Assembly (NCBI RefSeq): GCF_010727325.1
Contig: NZ_AP022565.1
Location: 3,100,001 to 3,164,000, forward strand
From: Mycolicibacterium alvei
GTDB lineage: Bacteria > Actinomycetota > Actinomycetes > Mycobacteriales > Mycobacteriaceae
Length of the DNA stretch: 64,000 nt
Reading direction: 5' to 3'
The position numbers and the translations under genes are program-made. Each line of letters opens with the position of its first letter. The stretch's first letter is position 1. Under the pieces are notes generated by a model. It saw only the letters and a program-made list of their open reading frames with translations, made no database searches and was not told the DNA's origin. Of the stretch, positions 23,301 through 30,700 are shown in pieces.

Positions 23301-25782
23301 CGCCGTTGCGAAGTTCGGCGAGCTCAGCCGGCCAGTCCGGCGTCTGGAAAATGCAGCAAGCCAAGTAGCCGATCGCTTTGTAGAGCTATTCGACGCCCAC
23401 GACTGGGACGCCCTGTCGAAGATGGTGATTGACGACATCAGCTTCGATGACCGTCGTCCCGTGGTGAACGCCAACCTTCAGATCGGCCGGGATGCGTACA
23501 TTGACAATTTCCGTGTAGCAGCTGATCTCGGTGCCACACAAACGCTGAACGCCATAGCGATCCGTGGGGAACGCCTCGCCCTCGCCCGCGCTCGATTCTC
23601 GCTCGGCGGTGGAGCACCCGAGGAGTTCGGCCTCGATCTCCTGCACGTGATCGAGATCGACGCCGACAGTCGGGTTGCAGCGACGGTCACCTTCGATCCC
23701 GACGATTTCGACGCCGCGATCGCTGAACTCGACGCTCGGTACCTGGCCGGCGAAACCGGCGCCCACGCGCGTGCGTGGTCCGTCATCGCGCGGGCCCTTG
23801 CCGCATTCAACAAGCGCGAAATGCCCGATTTCACGCCGGACTGGGTCACCATCGATCACCGGCGAGCGAGAGGGTTCGCGCCCGGCGACCTGGCTGCATA
23901 CATACGTGCCACGTGGGATCTCGCGCCGGATGTCAGCATCTACGCAGAGTCTGTTCTTTGTCTGGGCAGCCTCGGTGCGGTCTTCACTCACGCGGTCAGC
24001 GGTACGTCGCAAGACGGCTTCGCCGCCGAATGGCAAGAAGTCTGCCTTGCGAGCGTCGAAGGCAACATGCTCAGCCGCATTGAGATGTTCGACGAGGGCG
24101 ACCTCGATGCCGCCCTGGCTCGCTTCGATGAACTCAGTCGGTCTGCGCCGCAGCTGGAAAACGCGGCGAGCCGCACGTATGAACGCCTCCAGAAGCACTT
24201 GGCGGACAGGGATTTGGATGCGATAACGACCATACTGGCCGACGACTTCAGCGGCGATGATCGTCGTCACGTCGTTGGCTCCGGCATCCGGCAGGGTAGG
24301 GATGCCGCGCTTGAAGACGCACGTGCGGTGATCGGCCTCGGCGCCATCAACGCGGCGGCAACCGTCGTTGCGACGCGCGGTGAGCGCCTCGCGCTCAGGC
24401 GTTCCCGATACGTCGTCGGCGATAAGCAGGCCGATGCGTTTCACGTCAACCTCCTCGAAGTCGTTGCGTTGGATACCGACGAGCGCATCGTCGGTCTGGT
24501 CACCTTCGACCCCGACGACTTCGACTCTGCCGTCAAAGAACTTGACGCCCGATACGTTGCCGGTGAGGCTGCGCCGCACGCGCAGACGTGGTCGATCGTC
24601 ACTGACACCTACGCCACACTTAATCGGCACAATCTCCCGGCGACCACGCCGGATTGGGTCAATATCGACCACCGGCGAGCTGCATCCTTCGCGCCTGGCG
24701 AAGCGTTCCCATACCTCAGTGCGACGTGGGACATGATGCCCGAGTACCGGTTGCGCATCGAGGAGATTCATCGGCTGCACAAGATCGGGGCAGTCGTGAC
24801 ATACAAGGCGCAGGGGACGGCACAACAAGGCTTCGACGCTGAGTGGCGTGCAATCTGCTTGCTCGTGTTCGAAGGCAATCTGATCAGCCACTCGGAAGTC
24901 TTCGACTCAGCAGACCTCGATGCCGCGCTCGCAAGGTTCGACGAACTCAGCCGTCCTGCACCGCAGCTGGAAAACACAGCCTCCCAGATGTTCGAGCGCA
25001 TTCACTGGGCCTACACCGCAGGCGACTGGGGCACAGTGGAGGAATTACTCACCGCCGACGCGGTGATCGACGATCGTCGTCCATTTGTGGGGGCCGGCGC
25101 CCGGCACGGCCGTGAGGCGGCGATCGCCAATGGGCGCGCAGTGGCCAACGTCGGAATGGGAACCGACAAGATGACAACCGTCGCGATCCGCGGGAAGTGC
25201 CTCGCCCTCATGCGTGTTCGGGTGAGTGTGCCGGGAGATGATCAGGATCGGTTCAACATCGATGCGTATCAGATGGTCGAGATCGGCACGGATGAGCGGA
25301 TTTTGGCTATCGTCGTGTTCGACCTTGACGACATCAACGCCGCCTTCGCTGAACTCGAATCCCGCTACCTGGCCGGGAAAGCAGCCGACAGTGCCCACAC
25401 CTGGTCAGTCATCACGCGAACCATCGCCGCGGCCAACCGTCACGAACTACCCTCGACCACGCCCGACTGGGTGAATGTCGACCACCACCGAGCGACATCG
25501 TTCGAGCCCGGTGGGCTGAACGCATACATCCGTTCCTCGTGGGACGACATGCCCGACGGGCGCATCTACATCGAAGCCGTACACCGGATGAGCGGCCGCG
25601 GCGCGGTCATCACTCACGCAGCGGAGGGGGCCACACTCGAGGGTTTCGAGGCCGAATGGCGGGGGATCGACATCATGATGGTCGAAGACGATCTGATCAG
25701 TCGCAGCGAGCTATTCGAAGAGTCGGACCTCGATGCTGCGCTCACCCGCTTCGACGAGCTCAGCCAACCACCGCCCACTTGA
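17377..25782 (+). CDS. Giant BTAD regulator / nucleotidyl cyclase / STAND ATPase with eleven NTF2-like modules
   Basis: About 2,800 residues. Order: OmpR-type winged helix with BTAD helices (about 1-250), class III cyclase domain (about 250-430; TDIEGST and KTRGEGDATFSVF keep both metal-binding Asp, VNRAARL keeps the Asn/Arg pair), STAND/AAA ATPase (Walker A GEPGVGKT near 480, Walker B VLVLDDLHW near 590), TPR-like helices to about 1270. The last ~1,530 residues are SnoaL/NTF2-like modules: seven A modules ending FDxDDxDAAxAELDxxY and four B modules ending DLDAALxRFDELS, arranged AAA-(AB)4 with an A-B period of 270-271 codons. Probably a cytosolic signal-sensing regulator making cAMP and/or binding DNA; ligands are unknown. 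The start is uncertain: GTG 17377 begins the winged helix; GTG 17359 and TTG 17332 are in frame. Confidence 0.88.
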   Translation: MELEVLGPLQVLLDGAPVAIPGAKPRALLTMLGLHGGSVVPADVLMELLWGDDPPRTAAKALQTHISSLRHALGDGFVLTEGTGWRLGAAEVDARRYRALAKSGRDALGAGDTHGAVTRFDQAVTLWRGTPELPDGRRGVSEKTRWIEAHAALVEDRADALLATGRAAEIIGDLEAAVADAPLRERRWGQLMLALYRAGRQGEALGAYRRARSLLADELGVDPGPELRRLEAAIVAQDAQLDVPATQHVPSVTRAVTFLLTDIEGSTAAWEADADAMAVALARHDELVEQVVTSRGGRLIKTRGEGDATFSVFDRPSAAASAAIELQDAIFHEPWVLAEPMRIRISLHTGEAEQRGGDYFGRAVNRAARLRSQASGGQILCSGATAELVIDSLSDDVVLDDLGMRQLKNLTRPEHIFELRLQTDESPPLSGSTPIERPEIPAVLTGPGPFVGRGPELAELLTAWQSALTGGTRAVLIAGEPGVGKTRLAGEWCRQAYEQGAVVLYGRSDEDLGAPYQPFAEALRTLVPCVGANRLHGMRGVEALLPLVPGLSDVLPDLAAPARGDPDTERYALFDAVVALLGIASVDLPIVLVLDDLHWAAKPTLLLLRHLLRFGEHARVQVIGTYRSTDLDRSHPLAAMLADLHRDGSANRIALGGLDEDDVSTYVAEAGYDDEELARALASVTGGNPFFLIEALRHVDESGGHWDPSTLPQGVREAVSRRLSRLPAETNKALAAAAVVGSQFPLDLVEHVVGQDLIDAFEAACQAGILIEEPGGRYRFNHAIVRQSLLAELASVRRMRLHQRIAAALENEPGADDELLADLAHHYFECAWAGNALKAVEYCRRAADQAMARLAYEGAADLYDHALHALDELDDELPDRDEQHVELLVARCEALLAAGDVSSATSAVSQLKEGTRDSARLAAWATCFDGQLSMLVDPERLDEIETSVGAAAVKLAELHDAAGEAKAYTVRAGCLARLGRVADCELALDNALTAARHAGEHRLVNAVLAGAPLAALWGPNPVPRAGGRCLDVVRLLRITTDSPAVEATSTRCQAVLEAFRGRAAAARRMIDSARRTVTELALRHALLEVEHFAGIVELVLDDPAAAELHLRLAYNGFRRMGLDADAAETAALLARACLLQDRDVEADELCSESERLAGHALKASITWRTVRAQLLARGGAHAEARRVAEEAVAIAERTDALVDHGDACLALATVLDAAGEVVSARSAAERASKLYERKGAVALVDKARTLPGNRSLLSPATPTTPGFGAVEPDHPCVRIGNALTSAVDREDWDEAEAVFAPVIVVESHRKIVGYTRTEVSPREWTDEMRRYHEVGIVRHRPTFLAVRGDRLALVLLTSTTDDTDPGAPQDEFVQVVGLNEEGLVALQVSFDFDDMDAAIAELDAQYERFEANTVPDTACTRASERAVAAIDAGAWDEFEGMFAPDGLIESRRRLVGFDRTAFTPHEVAHQARCDLENGVMRASHAVVAVRGDRLALARVSVGTGDESPGAPQDEFLQIYAIDEDGRIALQIWFDVDDMDAALAELDAQYARFGVQQSEGQVPRRLRSHFDARSEDGAESDTACVRAIRRLDDSAAREGWDELDQVFAPRISLEGRRKIVGFTRSEFSSSEWAGAAQKFLEIGVVQIHRTFVAVRGERLALVRSTLSTADENPGAPRDELLHLFGLDAKGRIHLQVSFDVDDIDAAFAELDSLYVQFDQERPQASLANAATRADDRLSALFGEGRVDEIAVLFTEDTQLDDRRQGFRCEINDRATAVDNIRSIAALGAAVTKSTIAVRGDRLSLSRMRFEDSKAFCVEVLEIAEVNSEGLIVAKVEFEPHDVDAAFAELDARYLAGEAAPDARAWSAVMGVYAAFNRRELAATTPDWTNIDNRHPAAFAPGDLIRYCQAAWGDSPDTEIYIEAVHHLSERGAVVTHVARGTSQSGFDAEWRDVHILIVQDEILSHSELFDEADLDTAVAKFGELSRPVRRLENAASQVADRFVELFDAHDWDALSKMVIDDISFDDRRPVVNANLQIGRDAYIDNFRVAADLGATQTLNAIAIRGERLALARARFSLGGGAPEEFGLDLLHVIEIDADSRVAATVTFDPDDFDAAIAELDARYLAGETGAHARAWSVIARALAAFNKREMPDFTPDWVTIDHRRARGFAPGDLAAYIRATWDLAPDVSIYAESVLCLGSLGAVFTHAVSGTSQDGFAAEWQEVCLASVEGNMLSRIEMFDEGDLDAALARFDELSRSAPQLENAASRTYERLQKHLADRDLDAITTILADDFSGDDRRHVVGSGIRQGRDAALEDARAVIGLGAINAAATVVATRGERLALRRSRYVVGDKQADAFHVNLLEVVALDTDERIVGLVTFDPDDFDSAVKELDARYVAGEAAPHAQTWSIVTDTYATLNRHNLPATTPDWVNIDHRRAASFAPGEAFPYLSATWDMMPEYRLRIEEIHRLHKIGAVVTYKAQGTAQQGFDAEWRAICLLVFEGNLISHSEVFDSADLDAALARFDELSRPAPQLENTASQMFERIHWAYTAGDWGTVEELLTADAVIDDRRPFVGAGARHGREAAIANGRAVANVGMGTDKMTTVAIRGKCLALMRVRVSVPGDDQDRFNIDAYQMVEIGTDERILAIVVFDLDDINAAFAELESRYLAGKAADSAHTWSVITRTIAAANRHELPSTTPDWVNVDHHRATSFEPGGLNAYIRSSWDDMPDGRIYIEAVHRMSGRGAVITHAAEGATLEGFEAEWRGIDIMMVEDDLISRSELFEESDLDAALTRFDELSQPPPT

Positions 25783-25803
25783 TGTCGCCGATAGGCTGGC
25801 CTC

Positions 25804-26733
25804 GTGGATTTCCGTGTGTTCGTCGAACCCCAGCAAGGTGCTACCTACTCCGATCAGCTCGCGGTGGCCCGCGCCGCCGAAGCCCTCGGCTACTCCGCAT
25901 TCTTCAGGTCTGACCACTACCTGGCGATGAGCGGTGACGGCCTGCCCGGGCCGACCGACTCCTGGGTCACGCTGGCCGGCATCGCCCGCGAGACCTCGAC
26001 GATCCGGCTGGGCACCATGGTCACCTCGGCCACCTTCCGCCACCCCGGACCGCTGGCGATCTCGGTGGCACAGGTCGACGAGATGAGCGGTGGGCGTGTC
26101 GAATTGGGCCTCGGTGCAGGCTGGTTCGAAGCCGAGCACCAGGCGTACGCCATCCCGTTCCCGCCACTGGGCGAGCGATTCGACCGGCTCGAAGAGCAGC
26201 TACGCATCCTCACCGGAATGTGGCAAACGCCCGTCGGCGAGACCTTCGAATTCGCCGGAAAGCACTACACCGTCGTCGACTCACCGGCGCTGCCAAAGCC
26301 CGCACAGTCATCGTTGCCTATCGTCATCGGCGGGATGGGCGCCAAACGCACGCCGGCACTGGCCGCCGAGTTCGCCTCGGAATTCAACGTGCCATTCGTA
26401 CCGCTGGACACGCTCAAGACCCAGTTCGCGCGGGTGGCCGACGCAGTGGCGGCCGCCGGACGCCCGGCCGATGCGCTGACCTACTCGGCTGCCTTCGTGC
26501 TGTGCGCAGGCCGCGACGAAGCGCAGATCGCCACACGCGCCGCGACGATCAACCGCGAGGTGGACGAACTACGCAGCAATTCGCCGCTGGTCGGCACGCC
26601 CGCCGAGATCGTCGACAAGCTGGGCCCCTTCCTTGAGGCCGGTGTGCAGCGCGTCTACCTGCAAATGCTCGACCAGTCCGATCTGGATCATCTCGAGCTC
26701 TTTGCCGGTGATGTCATCCCTCAGCTGAGCTGA
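25804..26733 (+). CDS. LLM-class F420-dependent oxidoreductase
   Basis: A 309-residue TIM-barrel protein of the luciferase-like monooxygenase superfamily. Family features: start MDFRVFVEP, a conserved FFRSDHYL segment, LGTMVTSATFRHPGPLA near residue 65, GRVELGLGAGWFEAEHQAYAI near residue 95 and the late LVGTPAEIVDKLGPF. Such actinobacterial proteins use reduced F420 to transfer hydride; the substrate is unknown. GTG at 25804 lies 21 nt after the giant gene, so the two may be cotranscribed. Confidence 0.85.
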   Translation: MDFRVFVEPQQGATYSDQLAVARAAEALGYSAFFRSDHYLAMSGDGLPGPTDSWVTLAGIARETSTIRLGTMVTSATFRHPGPLAISVAQVDEMSGGRVELGLGAGWFEAEHQAYAIPFPPLGERFDRLEEQLRILTGMWQTPVGETFEFAGKHYTVVDSPALPKPAQSSLPIVIGGMGAKRTPALAAEFASEFNVPFVPLDTLKTQFARVADAVAAAGRPADALTYSAAFVLCAGRDEAQIATRAATINREVDELRSNSPLVGTPAEIVDKLGPFLEAGVQRVYLQMLDQSDLDHLELFAGDVIPQLS

Positions 26734-26771
26734 CCGAAGCCCACTGCAACGCCGGGCATAGGATCGGCCCC

Positions 26772-27236
26772 GTGACCGTTGACGACGACGATCAGGGGCA
26801 GCCCGCCGAGGTGCCCTGGCATCACTCGACGTCGACTGTCGCGGGAGCCAGCGCAGCCGCCCTCGCCGTGATCGGCCTGGTGCTGTGGGCGGTGATCGCT
26901 CTGACCAGCTCCGGAGGGCCCGAAGACGCCCCCATTGATTTCGTCCCGCCCAGCTACGCGTCGACGTCCTCAAAGACGTCGAAGTCCACGACGACCCGGA
27001 CCACCACCTCGCGCCTCCCCGTGACCTCCGAGTTTGTCGTGCCGTCGGACACTTCGACCACGACGACCACGGAAACGTCGCCTACAACGTCCTCCGAGAC
27101 TTCGACGACGACCACTACAACCACGACCACCACCACGACAACGACGACGACGCCGTCGTATACCCAGCCTGGCGTCGACTACGGCGAATACCCCACCACC
27201 GTGACACGCACGCTGTATCCACCGCCGGGCGGCTGA
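26772..27236 (+). CDS. Threonine-rich single-span membrane protein
   Basis: A 154-residue protein: short acidic cytosolic N-terminus, WHHSTST, one transmembrane helix (residues about 24-46), then an outward tail dominated by Thr/Ser, including an uninterrupted run of about 16 Thr, ending with a Tyr/Pro-rich segment PSYTQPGVDYGEYP. Thr-rich tails in mycobacteria are candidates for O-mannosylation and cell-wall spanning (inference). Start GTG 26772. It has the same architecture as the next gene, 19 nt downstream. Confidence 0.7.
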   Translation: MTVDDDDQGQPAEVPWHHSTSTVAGASAAALAVIGLVLWAVIALTSSGGPEDAPIDFVPPSYASTSSKTSKSTTTRTTTSRLPVTSEFVVPSDTSTTTTTETSPTTSSETSTTTTTTTTTTTTTTTTPSYTQPGVDYGEYPTTVTRTLYPPPGG

Positions 27237-27255
27237 GCGCGCCTACCATCGGCGC

Positions 27256-27744
27256 GTGTCGAACTATTACGAGGACAACGACGAGCCAACGCAGTACGCC
27301 CCCAGCTACGGCGAGTACTCCGACGCGCCCGCGCCGCCCACGCCCGAGCCCATCCCCTGGTACCGCAAGCCCGCCGCATTGCTCGGTCTGGGCGCTGTCG
27401 GTGCACTCATCGCGGCGTTGGTCATTTACGCACTGGTGCAGCTGTTCTCGTCGGATTCCCCGTCTGATTCTTCGACGCTGACCACGACCACGTCAACGAC
27501 GCCGACCACCACCACATCGGTCGTCACCTCGGCCCCGGTGGTTCCGGCACCGACTCACACCGTCACCGAGACAGTCGCACCGACCACCACCACGGTTGAA
27601 GAAGCCCCCGTCACCACCACGACCACGACGACGGCGCCACCCACAACCACCACCGAGACCACGACCACGACGACCGAGCCGCCGACGACAACCACGACCG
27701 CACCGGTGACCACGACGCAGCCGCCCGCTGGGCAGAACCCCTAA
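27256..27744 (+). CDS. Threonine-rich single-span membrane protein
   Basis: A 162-residue protein with a Tyr/Pro-rich cytosolic N-terminus, a juxtamembrane IPWYRKPAAL motif, one transmembrane helix (about residues 41-65) and a tail of about 95 residues built almost wholly of T, V, P and E. The WYxRP-helix arrangement recurs in the Hsp70-like proteins encoded at 35334-37124 and 42809-44602, so these proteins may be presented in the envelope in a similar way. GTG at 27256 is the start. Converges with the PGRS gene, only 9 nt away. Confidence 0.7.
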   Translation: MSNYYEDNDEPTQYAPSYGEYSDAPAPPTPEPIPWYRKPAALLGLGAVGALIAALVIYALVQLFSSDSPSDSSTLTTTTSTTPTTTTSVVTSAPVVPAPTHTVTETVAPTTTTVEEAPVTTTTTTTAPPTTTTETTTTTTEPPTTTTTAPVTTTQPPAGQNP

Positions 27745-27753
27745 CGCGGCTCG

Positions 27754-30700
27754 CTACGGCGCCCCGCCTGCGCCACCTGCCCCGCCTGCCCCGCCTAGGC
27801 CGCCTAGCGGCGGGGTTCGGTCTACCTGCGAGCCACCATTTTGCCCAGTCGCGCCCTGCTTGACCAGGCCGATGCCAGCCGGGTAGTACCATCCGCCGTT
27901 GCCGCCCTTGCCGCCGTGACCTCCAACGGCGGATGGTGCCCCGAAGAGTCCGGGGTTGCCGTTGCCGCCGTTACCGCCCTGGCCGCCTTGGCCGGCTTTG
28001 CCGCCACCGGTGCCACCGATGCTGTCACCGCCGTGGCCGCCGGCGCCACCCGCGCCGCCAGGCTTGGCGTCGTGAATGACGACTATGATCTGACTGACGT
28101 TACTTCCGGTGCCGCCCTTGCCGCCGTCACCGCCGTCGCCGCCCGCACCGCCGGTGCCCCTGCCACCGTTGCCACCGGCGCCGCCGTTGGTGGCGTTCCA
28201 ACCGCTGCCGCCGTTGCCACCGTTGCCGGCATCGCCGCCATTGAAGCCGTTGCCGCCGTTACCGCCCTTGCCGGCGGCACCGGCACTTGTCTGCGAGCCT
28301 GTCGTCTGACCGTCGCTGCCGTTGCCGCCGTTGCCACCCTTGCCGCCGGTTCCACCATCCAGATAGGTGCCGGCAGCACCATTACTGCCGTTCCCGCCGG
28401 GGAAGGAGGCCGTACCGCCGGCGCCACCGGCTCCGGCTGCGCCGGCCGAGCCCCCGTTACCGCCGTTGCCGCCACTCTGGTATTGAAGAGCATCAGCGCC
28501 GTTTCCGCCGTTACCTGCTGATCCGCCGTCGCCACCGGCTCCGCCGTTGCCGGCGCTGCCGTAAATGGACCCTGCGGACCCACCCGCGCCGCCGACGCCG
28601 CCTGCGCCGCCACTGCCGCCGTTGCTGCCGTCCGCGTTCAGACTTGTTGTGCCATCAACGCCGTTGCCGCCATCGCCGCCGTCGCCACCGGTACCACCGG
28701 TGCCGCCGGTACCGCCGAAGGCGCCGCCGGTACCCCCAGCGCCTCCGGCACCGCCGTTGGCGCCACTTTCGCCGTCGATGCCGATGCCGCCACCCCGCCC
28801 GTTTCCACCGTCGCCGCCGTGACCGCCGTTACCGCCGTCGCCATAGTTCCCGCCGTTTCCGCCGTTTCCGGCGGCGCCGCCGGTGGCACCGCCCCAGAAC
28901 TGGAAGCCGTCTCCACCGTCACCGCCGTCGCCACCGTTACCGCCGCTCCCCGTCGGGGTGTTGCCGAATCCACCAGATGCACCCGGTGTCGTGCCCGCAC
29001 CGCCCAACCCGGCGCCGCCTCCGATACCGTTGTTTCCGCCGTTGCCGCCATCACCGCCGGCACCGCCGAGCGCCTGATCGTCGGTGCCCCCCGGAACGAT
29101 CGCACCATCGGCGCCATTGCCCCCCTTGCCGCCAGAGCCCCCGACGGCACCATTTCCGCCGTTGCCCCCCTTGCCGCCGGTGCCGCCGGAGTGCTGCGTT
29201 GCCCCGCCCGCGCCGCCGCTGCCGCCGCTGCCGCCATTACCGGCATTGCCGCCGTTACCGCCCGACGCGCCGGGACCGTCGCCGGCCGCGCCCGCGCCGC
29301 CGGTACCGCCGACGGCGCCGTTGCCGCCGTTGCCGCCAGTGCCTCCGACGCCGGCATCGGATCCGCCGCTTCCGCCCGCGCCGCCGTTACCGCCGTTTCC
29401 GCCCGCCGTGCCATTGGCGCCGTTGCCGTCGCCGCCGCCTGCGAAGGTGCCGGCGGCACCGGCGCTACCTACCATTCCGTGGCCGCCGTTGCCGCCCGCG
29501 CCGCCGTTACCGACGATGCCGCCGTTGCCACCGTTGCCGCCGGCACCGCCATTTGCACCGTTGGTGGTGGCGTTTGCGCCGTTGCCGCCGACGCCGCCTT
29601 TGCCGCCACCGGCGGACGAGCCGTCGGTGCCGTCGGTGCCGTCAGTCGACCCGGTGCCTCCCACTCCGCCCGTTCCGGCGGTACCAGGGTTGGCGCCGTT
29701 GCCGCCCTTGCCGCCGGAGACCTTGACGACCCCGCCGTCGCCGCCGTTCCCGCCGTCGCCGGCACGGCCCGCGTCGCCGCCATCACCGCCGTTCCCGCCC
29801 GCACCTTGGGAGCCGGTGCTCGATTGCGCGAGTCCACCGTTACCGCCCTTGCCACCGGTGCCACCGTTTCCGCCGTTGGTGCCGTCGGTGCCGTCGTCGC
29901 CCGTGCCGTTGGCGCCATGGCTGCCGTTGGTGCCCGCTGCGCCGTTGCCGGCGTCACCGCCGTTGCCACCGTTGCCGCCGTTGCCGGCCTGGGCGCCGCC
30001 CAGTCCGCCGTTGCCACCGTTGCCGCCGTTGTAGCCATTGGGGCCGATCAGTCCGCCGCCGCTGCTGCCGTCGGCACCGTCGCCGCCGTCACCGCCGTTG
30101 CCGACCAGCCCGCCGTTGCCGCCGTTGCCGCCGTTCCCGCCCGGGCCGAAGGGGCCGAAAATCGATCCAGTGCTGCCGTTTCCGCCGTTCCCGCCGTTTC
30201 CACCGGTAGTGGCCTGGGCACCGCTCGCGCCATCCTGGCCGTCAGTGGAGCCGGTACCTCTGACCCCACCCGTCCCTGCTGCGCCGGGGTCGCCGCCGTC
30301 GCCGCCGGTCGATCCGCTACTACCGAAAGTACTGCCGTGAGCGCCGGTACCGCCGTCACCGGCGATGCCCGCCGCACCGCCGCTTCCGCCGTCGCCGCCG
30401 ATCCCCTGGCTGCCATCGACGCCAAGGTCGGAATGCGCGAGGCCACCGGCGCCACCATTGCCGCCAATACCGCCGGTGCCACCAGCACCGCCGTCGCCGC
30501 CATCGCCGCCGTCGTAGACCACCAGGACGACGCCGTCGGCGCCCCTGCCCCCGGTGCCGCCGATACCGCCGATACCGCCGTTGCCGCCGGCGCCACCCAC
30601 TCCGCCATCGCCTGCGAGGTCGCCACCATTGCCGCCGGCGCCGCCGACACCACCGGCGCCACCGGTCTCTCCGGTGCCGCCGATACCGCCCGTGCCGTCG

